From positions 8,102,501 to 8,166,500 of the forward strand of contig NZ_CP095376.1 in the NCBI RefSeq assembly GCF_023008405.1: DNA of 64,000 nt, in the 5' to 3' direction. The stretch comes from Amycolatopsis sp. FBCC-B4732 (lineage in GTDB: Bacteria; Actinomycetota; Actinomycetes; Mycobacteriales; Pseudonocardiaceae). Position 1 is the stretch's first letter. Each line of letters opens with the position of its first letter. Below, piece by piece: positions 36,622-44,226 of the stretch. A program made the translations under genes and the position numbers. The notes under the pieces are model-generated. The model worked only from the letters and a program-made list of their open reading frames with translations, did not search any database and had not been told where the DNA came from.

Positions 36622-37059
36622 TCAGCTGAGTTCTTCGACGAGCCCGACGATGACACCGGCGGGTCCGCGGACGTAGGCGTACCGGCAGTAGTCCTGGTAC
36701 CGCGCGATTTCGCCGACGAGCTCGCCGCCGTGCTCGCGCAGGCGCTTGACGAGGTCGTCGACGTCATCGATGACGAAGGTGATCCGCGGGATGCCCGGCG
36801 TGTTGACGGGCGCCCACGGCGCGGCCCCGGTGGCCGCGGGCTTCTCGAAGGTCGACAACTCGACCCGGCCGTGGCCGTCGGGCGTCTTCAGGAACGCGAT
36901 GTCCGCGCGGACGTCGTCGAGCCCGATGAGCTTGTCGGCCCAGTCCCCCTCGACGGTGGCTTCGCCTTCGAGCTCCATCCCGAGCTCGACGAAGAACGCG
37001 ACAGCGGCCGCGAGGTCCTCGACCACGTAACCGGTGTGGTCCAGCCGGTGGATCGCCAT
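36622..37059 (-). CDS. VOC-superfamily (glyoxalase/dioxygenase fold) protein
   Basis: A 145-residue metalloenzyme-fold protein from ATG 37059 after GGGAGG. It has two beta-alpha-beta-beta-beta halves: IHRLDHTGYVVEDLAAAVAFFVELGMELEGE and ITFVIDDVDDLVKRLREHGGELVGE...YAYVRGPAGVIVGLVEEL. Probable metal ligands are His7 (LDHTGY) and a late Glu (LVEEL). It may detoxify glyoxals or bind a small hydrophobic compound. Confidence 0.88.
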   Translation of the reverse strand: MAIHRLDHTGYVVEDLAAAVAFFVELGMELEGEATVEGDWADKLIGLDDVRADIAFLKTPDGHGRVELSTFEKPAATGAAPWAPVNTPGIPRITFVIDDVDDLVKRLREHGGELVGEIARYQDYCRYAYVRGPAGVIVGLVEELS

Positions 37060-37145
37060 GATTGCCTCCCGAGTCAGGCGGCCTCCGCAGCCGCTCACAC
37101 CCCTGGGACGGAGCCGCCTCCGGGATTTCGACAACCTCCCGGTAC

Positions 37146-37180
37146 GACGAAGGCCAGGTCTCGCGGACCTGGCCTTCGTC
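37146..37180 (-). terminator. terminator of tRNA-Ala
   Basis: Perfect 15-bp arms (GACGAAGGCCAGGTC / GACCTGGCCTTCGTC) with a 5-nt loop, 11 bp beyond the 3' end of tRNA-Ala on the minus strand. Confidence 0.8.
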
Positions 37181-37190
37181 GGACGTGATG

Positions 37191-37263
37191 TGGAGCTGAG
37201 GGGAATCGAACCCCTGACCCCCGCCTTGCAAAGGCGGTGCTCTACCAATTGAGCTACAGCCCC
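37191..37263 (-). tRNA. tRNA-Ala (anticodon TGC)
   Basis: On the minus strand it begins GGGGCTGTAGCTCAATTGG and has acceptor partner CAGCTCC plus discriminator A. The anticodon loop TTTGCAA gives TGC. The T arm AGGGGTTCGATTCCCCT is canonical. In an element-free chromosome it would lie close to tRNA-Ile. Confidence 0.96.
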
Positions 37264-37298
37264 GGACGCGAGCGGCGCACGGCCGCCCGCGCACAGCG

Positions 37299-37466
37299 TC
37301 AGTTGTGGGACGCGCCCGCCGGCTTGGCCGGCGTGGTGCCGTTGCTCGAGGGGACCGGCGCGGTCGCCTCGCGCCAGAGGTCGGCTTCCGCCTTGGCCGC
37401 CTTGTTGCGCTTCACGACGAACAGGACGCCGCCCGCGATGACCGCGAGTGCCAGCAGCTTCTTCAC
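37299..37466 (-). CDS. DLW-39 family small membrane protein
   Basis: A 55-residue protein from GTG 37466 with AAGGGGG five bases upstream. It has one short hydrophobic helix (LLALAVIAGGVLFVV), a basic stretch KRNKAAKAEADLW containing the Asp-Leu-Trp signature, and a Pro/Ser/Thr tail ending GASHN. This matches the very small DLW-39 proteins conserved near gyrA and tRNA genes in actinobacteria. The function is unknown. It is transcribed towards tRNA-Ala with a 35-bp gap. Confidence 0.8.
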   Translation of the reverse strand: MKKLLALAVIAGGVLFVVKRNKAAKAEADLWREATAPVPSSNGTTPAKPAGASHN

Positions 37467-37541
37467 CGAAGCCCCCTTCTCAGCTTGCTTCCCTTACCCC
37501 GCGATGTTACTGCACCGGCTCGGCGCGGTTGCCGGGTGCCG

Positions 37542-37561
37542 GTGGTTCCACGTGGAACCAC
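37542..37561. promoter_or_regulatory. parS-like ParB-binding palindrome
   Basis: A perfect 20-bp palindrome, GTGGTTCCACGTGGAACCAC. The core GTTCCACGTGGAAC is the parS sequence used in several bacteria and a two-base variant of actinobacterial GTTTCACGTGAAAC. It lies in non-coding DNA about 26 kb from the expected oriC, where parS sites cluster. Confidence 0.7.
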
Positions 37562-37742
37562 GGGTAATCGACGTCACACGCCCACGGAAATACCGCGGCC
37601 GGGCGTCCTGTTGTAACCATTGGTCGGTTCGCCCACCGTGTCCCCCGGGCCTCAACCACTGCCTTCGCGGAGTTCCGTCCGGCTGGAGCCGCGAAGCGCC
37701 ACCTCGCCGAGAGGCGACCGTGGTGCGTGCCGACCGTGACTG

Positions 37743-37779
37743 CTCAGCCCTGCCGGCCTTCTCTTCCCGGCAGGGCTGA
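37743..37779. terminator. hairpin, probable terminator
   Basis: Arms TCAGCCCTGCCGG (37743-37755) and CCGGCAGGGCTGA (37767-37779), 13 bp perfect, loop 11 nt. It lies about 90 bp downstream of the minus-strand small membrane protein gene. Confidence 0.6.
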
Positions 37780-37868
37780 CCTGTATCCGGGACAGCGCGA
37801 GTTCGGGCAGTTCCTCGACGCCGCCCAGCAGACGGGCGCGGTCCTTTCGACGGAACGGGATTGACGCG

Positions 37869-38051
37869 CTACCAGCTGCCCAGGTAGTTGCCCTGGTCGC
37901 CGACCTGCGGGTTCGGCACGACGTCGTCCTGCCGCGCTCGCCGCAGCCCGCCGGCGATCCGTTTCCCCTGGCGCCCCCGGTCCCGCAGGTCGACGACCAC
38001 AGCGATCGCCTGCAGCGCGACGAGCACGATTCCCGCGATGATCCACCCCAT
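37869..38051 (-). CDS. small single-pass membrane protein
   Basis: A 60-residue protein from ATG 38051 with GAAGGGGG upstream. Residues 2-22 form one hydrophobic helix (GWIIAGIVLVALQAIAVVV), then DLRDRGRQGKRIAGGLRRARQ and an Asp/Pro/Gly tail ending NYLGSW. There is no known family to my knowledge. It is the last chromosomal gene before the element's left end. Confidence 0.7.
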   Translation of the reverse strand: MGWIIAGIVLVALQAIAVVVDLRDRGRQGKRIAGGLRRARQDDVVPNPQVGDQGNYLGSW

Positions 38052-38141
38052 GTCCGGCCCCCTTCGTCTGCTTCGACGGTAAACCCGTTGGCTGCGAAGA
38101 GAACCCGCGCTTGATCGAGAATTAAGGAGCGGAAACGACGA

Positions 38142-38171
38142 AACCCGGCTCGCGCAGTGGCGAACCGGGTT
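38142..38171 (-). terminator. original terminator of tRNA-Ile, displaced by integration
   Basis: Arms AACCCGGCTCGC and GCGAACCGGGTT pair at 11 of 12 positions, just beyond the tRNA-Ile 3' fragment at attL. It is the chromosomal counterpart of the element-borne terminator at 55226-55261. Confidence 0.65.
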
Positions 38172-38179
38172 CTGTTCGA

Positions 38180-38222
38180 GTGGGCCTACCAGGACTTGAA
38201 CCTGGGACCTCTTCGTTATCAG
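38180..38222. repeat. attL: tRNA-Ile 3' half, 43-bp repeat
   Basis: Identical to 55269-55311. It covers the tRNA 3' end through the anticodon loop and then diverges. The tRNA 5' half is missing, so no functional tRNA is made here. Confidence 0.92.
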
Positions 38223-38320
38223 GCCAAGATCACCCTTTCGTGACCAAGAGGCGTGCCCGGTGACCTCGGGCTCGAACGTCCATGTAAGTCCACTAAGGTG
38301 CTCGCCAATACGGGATGATT

Positions 38321-38339
38321 GTCAGGCACTCTGTCAGGC
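38321..38339 (+). promoter_or_regulatory. GTCAGGC pair inside attL, possible integrase/Xis arm sites
   Basis: GTCAGGC at 38321-38327 and 38333-38339, spaced 12 bp, about 100 bp inside the left end. The same heptamer pair with the same spacing and orientation lies just inside the right end (55200-55218). Confidence 0.5.
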
Positions 38340-38371
38340 TACTCATGCTGCTCAACACGGCCGAAGAGACT

Positions 38372-38400
38372 CTCGGGTACCACCTGGGCGGCGACCCGAG
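38372..38400 (-). terminator. hairpin after the low-GC gene
   Basis: Arms CTCGGGT (38372-38378) and ACCCGAG (38394-38400) immediately after the stop of the minus-strand gene at 38401. The short stem makes this tentative. Confidence 0.4.
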
Positions 38401-39318
38401 TTAGCTTCCCGCACCTCCGGAGTTCTTAGGCAGTCTCTGGATCAGGCCAGCATCAAACCATTGGACCAATACGACAGCTAGAGACACAGCGACCTGCGCT
38501 TCAGCGAAGGAAACATTACCTGGCGCAAAGGGTTGGCCACCATGACGATCATGCTGCCCGTGCCAGAGCATTTTTAGCGTCGCGATAACAACATCGGATG
38601 ACGGAGCTTTACCATGCTCGCGATCCATAGGAAGACGCCAGTCTTTTTGATCCTCAATTTGCTTAATTACCGTTCCTAGTGTCGCACTCTTGTTACTCGG
38701 CGACACGACTGGAATAGCTGCATCCTCGACTGCAAGGATCGCCAATCGATAAGCCGCACTTGCATTCGAATTCACGCCATACAATTCTCCCCATGCACTC
38801 GACAGTCGCACACCAGCCTTACCTGCCCGGACCATGACCGACTCAGCCGCAACCTGAACCCCTTCAGGCACGCGGCGGCTCAACCCTGGGCGTCCGGCAC
38901 GTACGCCCACCCGGTATGCAGACCGGCTACGTTCAAGCAAAGAGTCCAGATTGTCCGAGGGCACCTTTCCGCCATGTGCAAGTAGATAATCAGCTATCTG
39001 GAGTGGCAGCGAGTGACCCCGCAAGGCTTGTATAGCCCTATTGAGTTGATCCTGACCGACCGAGTAATCCGCATAACTCTTGCGCAGACTAGGTAGAGGA
39101 ATTCGCAACATCTGACACATCTTCTCTGCAAGACTGACGTTCAGCATGTCCACCTGATTTCGACCAGTGGACGTGTATTCCCTAACAGTCAATACATCAC
39201 GAACCCAGGTCCAGTAAGCAGCGTCCATCCATGTTGGAACGCCATCATGGAGCGCATCGTATTCAGCAACTTGCTCTTCGGTATCGACACCAAGCGGCCG
39301 CCACACGTCATCGGTCAT
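38401..39318 (-). CDS. low-GC protein with abortive-infection/HEPN-like C-terminal domain
   Basis: A 305-residue cytoplasmic protein. Base composition is clearly lower in GC than anything else in the window, suggesting separate recent acquisition. The N-terminal half is helical (VPTWMDAAYWTWVRDVL, LNRAIQALRGHSLPLQIADYLL). The C-terminal 110 residues carry YRLAILAVEDAAIPVVSPSN, TLGTVIKQIED and ATLKMLWHGQHDRHGGQPFAPG, then a helix ending VLVQWFDAG. I recall this block from actinobacterial proteins of the abortive-infection type; the RHG could be part of a HEPN-like RNase motif. The family is unproven. Confidence 0.65.
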   Translation of the reverse strand: MTDDVWRPLGVDTEEQVAEYDALHDGVPTWMDAAYWTWVRDVLTVREYTSTGRNQVDMLNVSLAEKMCQMLRIPLPSLRKSYADYSVGQDQLNRAIQALRGHSLPLQIADYLLAHGGKVPSDNLDSLLERSRSAYRVGVRAGRPGLSRRVPEGVQVAAESVMVRAGKAGVRLSSAWGELYGVNSNASAAYRLAILAVEDAAIPVVSPSNKSATLGTVIKQIEDQKDWRLPMDREHGKAPSSDVVIATLKMLWHGQHDRHGGQPFAPGNVSFAEAQVAVSLAVVLVQWFDAGLIQRLPKNSGGAGS

Positions 39319-39943
39319 ACTTAGGCATTATTCCACTCAGCCATGGAATCGCCTAACATATTTCGAGCGTGGGAGAAATTATGAGCGCTGGCCAGCGCGA
39401 TGCGGTGCGGTTACACGGCAGCCACTTAACAACACCGGCTTCGGCGTCGGTCACAGCCGCGACGACGTCCGCAGGGTTGCGCGCCGGGTCGTACAGCAGA
39501 TTACCGACGACGAGTGCAAGCCGTCGCCACTGGTGCTTGGGTGTGTCGGTAAGCGAAACGTCCGTCGATCGGCCGACCCCGGACAGCGTTCACGGCCCTG
39601 GTGACCAGGAGGGCTTTCCTGGCGGGTAGCCACGAGGCCGGCAGCCGCGGCGAAGATCCGCGCAGCGACATCCTGGGCCGTGAGTGACGACGTCGTCGAG
39701 CCGGCCACAGTCGTAGTTCTCCCGTCAGCCCTCGGTCGGCGCCCGGCCCGATAGAGCGGTGCTGGCTCGCACTTCCCCTGCGAGCCAGCACCGCAATCCG
39801 ACTATACCTCATCGTCGAACCTATGTTCGATTTCGAGGGTGTCGGCGATGTACTGGCGCTGGTGTGCCCGAGCGAGTGAGACTGAGAACCGCCGACTTGG
39901 CAGGTGAAGGCAGCTGAATGGAGCGGCCTGTGGTGACGATGGC
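39319..39943. other. 625-bp region of degenerate coding remnants
   Basis: No intact gene is visible. Several short frames have protein-like segments without starts: the pseudogene at 39353-39589, a second minus frame with AQDVAARIFAAAAGLVATRQ (about 39610-39700), and one ending ARAHQRQYIADTLEIEHRF (about 39802-39880). This fits decay of one or two genes. Confidence 0.5.
39353..39589 (-). pseudogene. gene fragment without a start
   Basis: A 79-codon open stretch between an in-frame TGA (39590-39592) and TAG (39353-39355), with no ATG or GTG at its head. It encodes a convincing protein segment: TDTPKHQWRRLALVVGNLL, then YDPARNPADVVAAVTDAEAG and VVKWLPCN. The upstream AQDVAARIF frame may be its N-terminal part, separated by a frameshift. 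The family is unknown. Confidence 0.4.
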
Positions 39944-41158
39944 CTAGTCGAGGATTCCGTAGTGGGTGGCAAGCGTCGCAAAGTCCGGTCCGCGACGTCG
40001 CGCAGCCCGATCGACCAAGCGCCGCATGGTTGTCTTGCCAAGAGGTTGATACCGCACCCAGTCCGGCGCAAGGTCACGTGCTTCGGCAAGCCAAGCCAAG
40101 GCGTCCCGGTCATGCCTGATATCTGCGGCTGCAGCTGCTAGGAGCAGTCGGTGGCCGGCCTCCCAAAACGCCGGGACGTCACCGGTTGTGTCCGGGACGG
40201 CGGCCGCCAAGCGGAGTGCCTGTTCGGGGTCGCCAGCCCGCGCCGCAAGCTCGACGTTCTGCAGTGCGGCGACGCGCGGGCCGAAGATGGCGGCCTCCGA
40301 AGCCGTGTCACCCCGTGACCGAATCGCAGCAGCGTGAGCAGCGGCAAGCAAGTCCTCAGCGCGGCTGGCGCTCCCGGTTCGTAGAGCAGCGGTTGCGGCG
40401 TTGAACAGGAGGTTCCCAAAGACGCCCGCGCGTACCGGATCGCGGTCGAGCATCCGCGGTTCGATCGCGGCCGCCGACTGTGTCGCGACCCGCTCTGCAT
40501 CCTCCGCCCGGCCCTGGCGGACCAGCGTCCACGCCAGGTAGCGCAGCGATATTGCAGCCTCGACCTCGGGAGCGTCCGACTCGGTCGCGGCCTCGATCGC
40601 CCGCGCGGCGGATGTGTACGCCAAGTCGTCGAAGCCAAGTCGGCCCGCGATGCCGGCGCCAAGGCGGTACGCGGTCGACAGGACGCGGTGCGCGCCGGCG
40701 CGCTCTTCGTCGCGGGTATCGCGGACGCCTCGCCGCGCGTCGGCCAGGACGACCGGCAACGCGTGCAGCAGCTCGGCGTGGCGCCCGTCGACGTACGCCC
40801 TCCAGGCGGCGTGCGCGCTCGCCGTGAGTTCGGGGAGCGGCAACAGCTCGCGGGTGTCGGCCAGGTCTTCAAGGCCAGGGATGGACGCATCCGCGGTGAT
40901 CGCCCGGCGGAGCGGAGCCACGTCGACATCGCGCGAGTGCGGCGCCGGCATCGTGCCGAGCAGGGCATCGACCGGCACCCCAAGCGCGACCGCGAGCTTT
41001 CGGAGGGTGGTGGGGCGGCTGGTGGTCCGAGTGCCCTGCTCGATGCGCGCCACGGTGTCGACGCCGACCGCGGCAGCCTCGGCGAGCCCCTCTTGCGAGA
41101 AGTCGCGGGCTTTCCGGATGCGCGTCAGGTTCTCGGCGAGCGGGTTGTGAGCGGTCAT
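39944..41158 (-). CDS. XRE-family regulator with TPR-like C-terminal domain
   Basis: A 404-residue regulator from ATG 41158 (GGAGG four bases upstream). Residues 5-70 form a Cro/CI helix-turn-helix (NLTRIRKARDFSQEGLAEAAAVGVDTVARIEQGT). The remaining 330 residues are Ala-rich helical repeats resembling TPRs, as in Rap/PlcR/NsdA-like regulators that sense a peptide or partner protein. It lies head-to-tail after a NUDIX hydrolase gene on the same strand (33-bp gap), so the two probably form an operon. Confidence 0.85.
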   Translation of the reverse strand: MTAHNPLAENLTRIRKARDFSQEGLAEAAAVGVDTVARIEQGTRTTSRPTTLRKLAVALGVPVDALLGTMPAPHSRDVDVAPLRRAITADASIPGLEDLADTRELLPLPELTASAHAAWRAYVDGRHAELLHALPVVLADARRGVRDTRDEERAGAHRVLSTAYRLGAGIAGRLGFDDLAYTSAARAIEAATESDAPEVEAAISLRYLAWTLVRQGRAEDAERVATQSAAAIEPRMLDRDPVRAGVFGNLLFNAATAALRTGSASRAEDLLAAAHAAAIRSRGDTASEAAIFGPRVAALQNVELAARAGDPEQALRLAAAVPDTTGDVPAFWEAGHRLLLAAAAADIRHDRDALAWLAEARDLAPDWVRYQPLGKTTMRRLVDRAARRRGPDFATLATHYGILD

Positions 41159-41191
41159 CCGTCCTCCGGCTGTGTGCACGCAGTAACCAGC

Positions 41192-41680
41192 CTACCGCGC
41201 TATGCGCCGACCGTCCTCACATATCAGCAGCTCACCGGCGCGCGCAGCGTCGAGGGCTACCGCAACCCGGCGAGCAAGGATCGGCTTCAGGCGCGACGCC
41301 GCGGTGTCGACCGGCAGCAGCTCCACCGACAGGATCTCGGGGTCCGTGATCGTGAGAGCCTTGATCTCAGCCTCAGAGACCATGCCTCCGTCGAAGACGT
41401 AAGCCATCCCCTCCGGCATGCGCGCGTCGTCCGGGATGTAGTCGATCACCAGCAGGTCGCCGAGCGGCCGATCGATGCCGACCTCTTCCGCAACCTCGCG
41501 GACCGCCGTACGCCAGGGCGGTTCGCCTGCCTCGCACGCACCGCCCGGAATGTCCCAGTGCGACTTGTACGACGGCTCGACGAACAGCACTCGGTCGGCC
41601 TCGTCGCGGAACAGGACGCCGGCGGACATGCGCTTGCGGTTGAGCGAGCGCACGTAGTCGTCGAACGGGAGCAGGTCCAC
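41192..41680 (-). CDS. NUDIX hydrolase
   Basis: A 162-residue pyrophosphohydrolase. The Nudix box is intact: GGACEAGEPPWRTAVREVAEEVGI fits G-x5-E-x7-REUxEExGU. The start GTG 41680 opens MDLLPFDDYVRSLNRKRMSAGVLFRDEADRVLFVE. The substrate (nucleotide sugar, ADP-ribose or oxidised dNTP) cannot be told from sequence. It lies upstream of, and probably shares a transcript with, the XRE-TPR regulator. Confidence 0.88.
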   Translation of the reverse strand: MDLLPFDDYVRSLNRKRMSAGVLFRDEADRVLFVEPSYKSHWDIPGGACEAGEPPWRTAVREVAEEVGIDRPLGDLLVIDYIPDDARMPEGMAYVFDGGMVSEAEIKALTITDPEILSVELLPVDTAASRLKPILARRVAVALDAARAGELLICEDGRRIAR

Positions 41681-41813
41681 GAAGCGAGGTTACCGGCGGC
41701 CAGCGGCGCCCCGCTGATCTATGCCTTTGACGCCTAGTTCGCATACTCTGACCTGCCGAAATCATGGTTACCGGCTGTGTTTATGGCACCTTCGCTCAAC
41801 CAGAGTTGATCAG

Positions 41814-42029
41814 GTGACGGCACAAGACGGTGAGGCCACGACCGGGCGCAGCGACCGGTCGACATTCTGGTGCGGCGGCTCCCTGTTCAACACGAGTGGC
41901 CAGCGGCTGAACGAGATCGACTTGGAAGCCCTCCAGCCGGCACCGGCGATCGCCGACATGACGGACGATGACTGGAAGCAGGCCGCTATGGCGCTTCAGG
42001 CGTTCGAATGCGAACGAGGTTTCCAATGA
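41814..42029 (+). CDS. small hypothetical protein of mobile-element type
   Basis: A 71-residue acidic protein from GTG 41814. It contains STFWCGGSLFNTSGQRLNEID and ends DDDWKQAAMALQAFECERGF. The stop overlaps the next ATG (ATGA). I do not recognise a family. Such short ORFs commonly precede the zinc-ribbon peptide and DUF5753 regulator in Pseudonocardiaceae genomes. Confidence 0.6.
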   Translation: MTAQDGEATTGRSDRSTFWCGGSLFNTSGQRLNEIDLEALQPAPAIADMTDDDWKQAAMALQAFECERGFQ

Positions 42030-42283
42030 CGGCTCTGATCTACATCGACCCCGCAGCGATCCACCCCGTTGTCGACGGCGAGTGGCACCGAGCCCGGCTG
42101 ACCGGCATTCCGAAGCCTGGCCAGGGCATCACCATGCTGTGCGGTGTCACTGCGGCGGCCGCCTTCGAGCCGCTGTCCGAGCGTCGCGCGCATGGCATCC
42201 CCCGTCAATGCAGTCGTTGCGATGCGATCTGCCGGCGCGAGCGGGGTATCCCGCAGCAGCACACGCGGCAGAGCCGTCCCTAG
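42026..42283 (+). CDS. small zinc-ribbon-like protein
   Basis: An 85-residue protein from ATG 42026, translationally coupled to the upstream ORF. It has EWHRARLTGIPKPGQGITMLCG and a later Cys cluster RQCSRCDAICRRERGIP. His, Cys, Cys, Cys and Cys could bind one zinc ion. The pattern is like the small zinc-finger peptides that accompany DUF5753 regulators in actinobacteria. The following regulator starts 127 bp downstream. Confidence 0.65.
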   Translation: MTALIYIDPAAIHPVVDGEWHRARLTGIPKPGQGITMLCGVTAAAAFEPLSERRAHGIPRQCSRCDAICRRERGIPQQHTRQSRP

Positions 42284-42409
42284 GCGACGCACGCCGTGCC
42301 GACACCGTGACTACGAACTGCACGAATCGTGCAAATCCGCGATGGTGCGGACTGCCGTCCGCGACGGCCCGACGCGACAGACCGACGACAGAACGGAACA
42401 ACACCAACC

Positions 42410-43201
42410 GTGCCACGAGCTACCACGCGGCCAGCGATCATCGCCGTTGCTTACGCGCTTCGCGCACTGCGGGAGAAGCGTGGACTCAGCCTTCGTCGTG
42501 TCGCCAAGACAGCGAAGATGAGCCCTGCCAAACTGTCCGGGCTCGAAACCGGAGGCCGCCGACAGGAAGCCGCGGTGGTGGCTTATCTACTCGGACTTAT
42601 CGGTAGCCCAGAATCCACGATGAAGCAGATCGTAGACCTCGCAAACCGCGCCGACGACGCTGACCTAATTGTCCATACCGAACACGACGAGGACTTGCTG
42701 CACATCAGTTTCGAACAGCTGTCAACGCTGGTTTTCGAGTGGTCTCCAACACTGTTCCCGAACAGACTTCGTTCGGCCGCCTACTCCCGTGCAATCCAAG
42801 AGTCCAGCCTGCCCAACCCCGTCGCCACCTCGGAAAACCTCGTCCCTGCCCCGGCCCGCATCAGCTCATCGGACGGCCCCGAGCCGTTCTACGCGTTTCT
42901 TCTCGGCGAGTCCGCCACGCGCCCCGACGCCTGCTCACCAAGCGTGCTCTACGACCAGATTGAGGAAGTGGCGACGGTTTCTAAACTACTTCGCCTTTCC
43001 GTTGGTCTAGTTCCGGCAGCCTTCTGTCCACCCGGTTTGGTCGAACCTTTTACCATATATGAGGACCGCATTGGCCCCTTCGCTGTATCCGTACCGCATC
43101 ACAGCGGCGTAGCTTTTCTTACCGATCAAGCAGCTGTGAAACGCTACGCGAAGACTGCCAACTGGCTGCGAGGCGGCATCACCGACGACCTCTGGTCCTG
43201 A
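42410..43201 (+). CDS. helix-turn-helix regulator with DUF5753-like domain (Scr1 family)
   Basis: A 263-residue regulator from GTG 42410. The N-terminal XRE domain is IAVAYALRALREKRGLSLRRVAKTAKMSPAKLSGLETG. The C-terminal 180 residues follow the DUF5753 pattern, with EQLSTLVFEWSPTLFPNRLRSAAYSRAI, a mid LYDQIEEVATVSKLLRLSVGLVP and a final DQAAVKRYAKTANWL. Related proteins act with a DUF397 partner in actinobacterial control modules; none is seen here, only the zinc-ribbon peptide. Confidence 0.8.
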   Translation: MPRATTRPAIIAVAYALRALREKRGLSLRRVAKTAKMSPAKLSGLETGGRRQEAAVVAYLLGLIGSPESTMKQIVDLANRADDADLIVHTEHDEDLLHISFEQLSTLVFEWSPTLFPNRLRSAAYSRAIQESSLPNPVATSENLVPAPARISSSDGPEPFYAFLLGESATRPDACSPSVLYDQIEEVATVSKLLRLSVGLVPAAFCPPGLVEPFTIYEDRIGPFAVSVPHHSGVAFLTDQAAVKRYAKTANWLRGGITDDLWS

Positions 43202-43329
43202 CCAGCTCCCGGTCGACACACCCTGTCCTCCCTCCAGGCGGCGTGCCGACCGGGCCTCACCACCACATTCACCGTGCCGGCACTCAACCCCACGCTCTAG
43301 CCTGAGCAAGGCACCGATAGAGGAGTCTG

Positions 43330-44226
43330 ATGACCACGACGAAGGCCTTCACGTCAGAGCGGACACAAGCCGTCTTCGAGTCAGCGTGTGCTTTCGCCGG
43401 GCTCGACGCGGCCGGTGCGAAGCGGGTTCGATTCGGGGAGAACGCCATCTTCCGCCTAGCGGATGGCTCGGCTGTGGTCCGCGTCGGACGCTCGATCCCC
43501 GCGGCAACGAAAGAGGTGCTCGTCGCCGGTTGGCTCGCGGAAAACTCGTTCCCAGCCGCCACATCGCTACGCGGCGCTGAACAGCCGTTCATCGAAGACG
43601 GGCTACCCGTCACGTTCTGGAACTGCCTCGAAGAGGACGACACCCCGATCAGGCCGGCGGAGTTCGGGAAGTTGCTCCACGACCTGCACGCACTCCCCCA
43701 TCCGACGGACTTTCGTCTGCCGCCGTTCTCCCCGATGCCAAAAGTTGAACCGCGCCTGCAAGCCCTGAAGGGCAAGCTCCCCGAGGCCGACCTTGACTTC
43801 CTGCGCGAGCGGTACGAGGAACTCTCCGAGAAGTTCCAAGATCTTGAGTTCCCGCTTCCCGACGGCCCCGTACACGGCGACGCGCACCCGGGGAACGTCA
43901 TGCGCGCCCCGGACGGGACGCTAAACCTGATCGACTTCGAGGACTTCGCCTACGGGCCACGAGAGTGGGACGCGGCCGTGCTTTCGGTCCGTCACCAGGC
44001 GTTCGGCTGGGCTTCCGAGGCCGAGTACGACTCGTACACCGAGGCGTACGGGTTCGACCCGATCAGCTGGGACGGGTTCCCCGTCGTCAGGGCTACCCGC
44101 GAGCTGAACATGACCATGTGGCTCTCGCAGACCGTCGACGAGTCCGCCGAAGTCAAGGCCGAGGTGGAGAAGCGAATCTCCGACTTACGCAACGATCAGG
44201 CGCCCCGCCACTGGAAGGTTTTCTGA
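43330..44226 (+). CDS. aminoglycoside-phosphotransferase-fold kinase
   Basis: A 298-residue kinase-like protein from ATG 43330 after GAGGAG. The N-lobe has FGENAIFRLADGSAVVRVGR. The catalytic loop GPVHGDAHPGNVMR and metal-binding LIDFEDFAYGPREWDAA are intact, so it should transfer phosphate. APH-fold enzymes act on antibiotics, choline, homoserine or nucleosides; the substrate is unknown. It converges on a large regulator gene with a 42-bp overlap at the 3' ends, which may link their expression. Confidence 0.87.
   Translation: MTTTKAFTSERTQAVFESACAFAGLDAAGAKRVRFGENAIFRLADGSAVVRVGRSIPAATKEVLVAGWLAENSFPAATSLRGAEQPFIEDGLPVTFWNCLEEDDTPIRPAEFGKLLHDLHALPHPTDFRLPPFSPMPKVEPRLQALKGKLPEADLDFLRERYEELSEKFQDLEFPLPDGPVHGDAHPGNVMRAPDGTLNLIDFEDFAYGPREWDAAVLSVRHQAFGWASEAEYDSYTEAYGFDPISWDGFPVVRATRELNMTMWLSQTVDESAEVKAEVEKRISDLRNDQAPRHWKVF

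Larger units (their letters stand above)
37467..37868. other. 402-bp intergenic region with parS-like site and hairpin
   Basis: I see no convincing gene here. It holds the parS-like palindrome (37542-37561) and a hairpin (37743-37779). A plus-strand frame ending at 37864 (PGQREFGQFLDAAQQTGAV) has protein-like composition but no good start and crosses the hairpin. Confidence 0.6.

Noticed and set aside
37567..37864. Possible small plus-strand gene ending TERD at 37864
   Set aside because: Protein-like at the end only. It lacks a ribosome site, has only weak GTG starts and crosses a perfect 13-bp hairpin.
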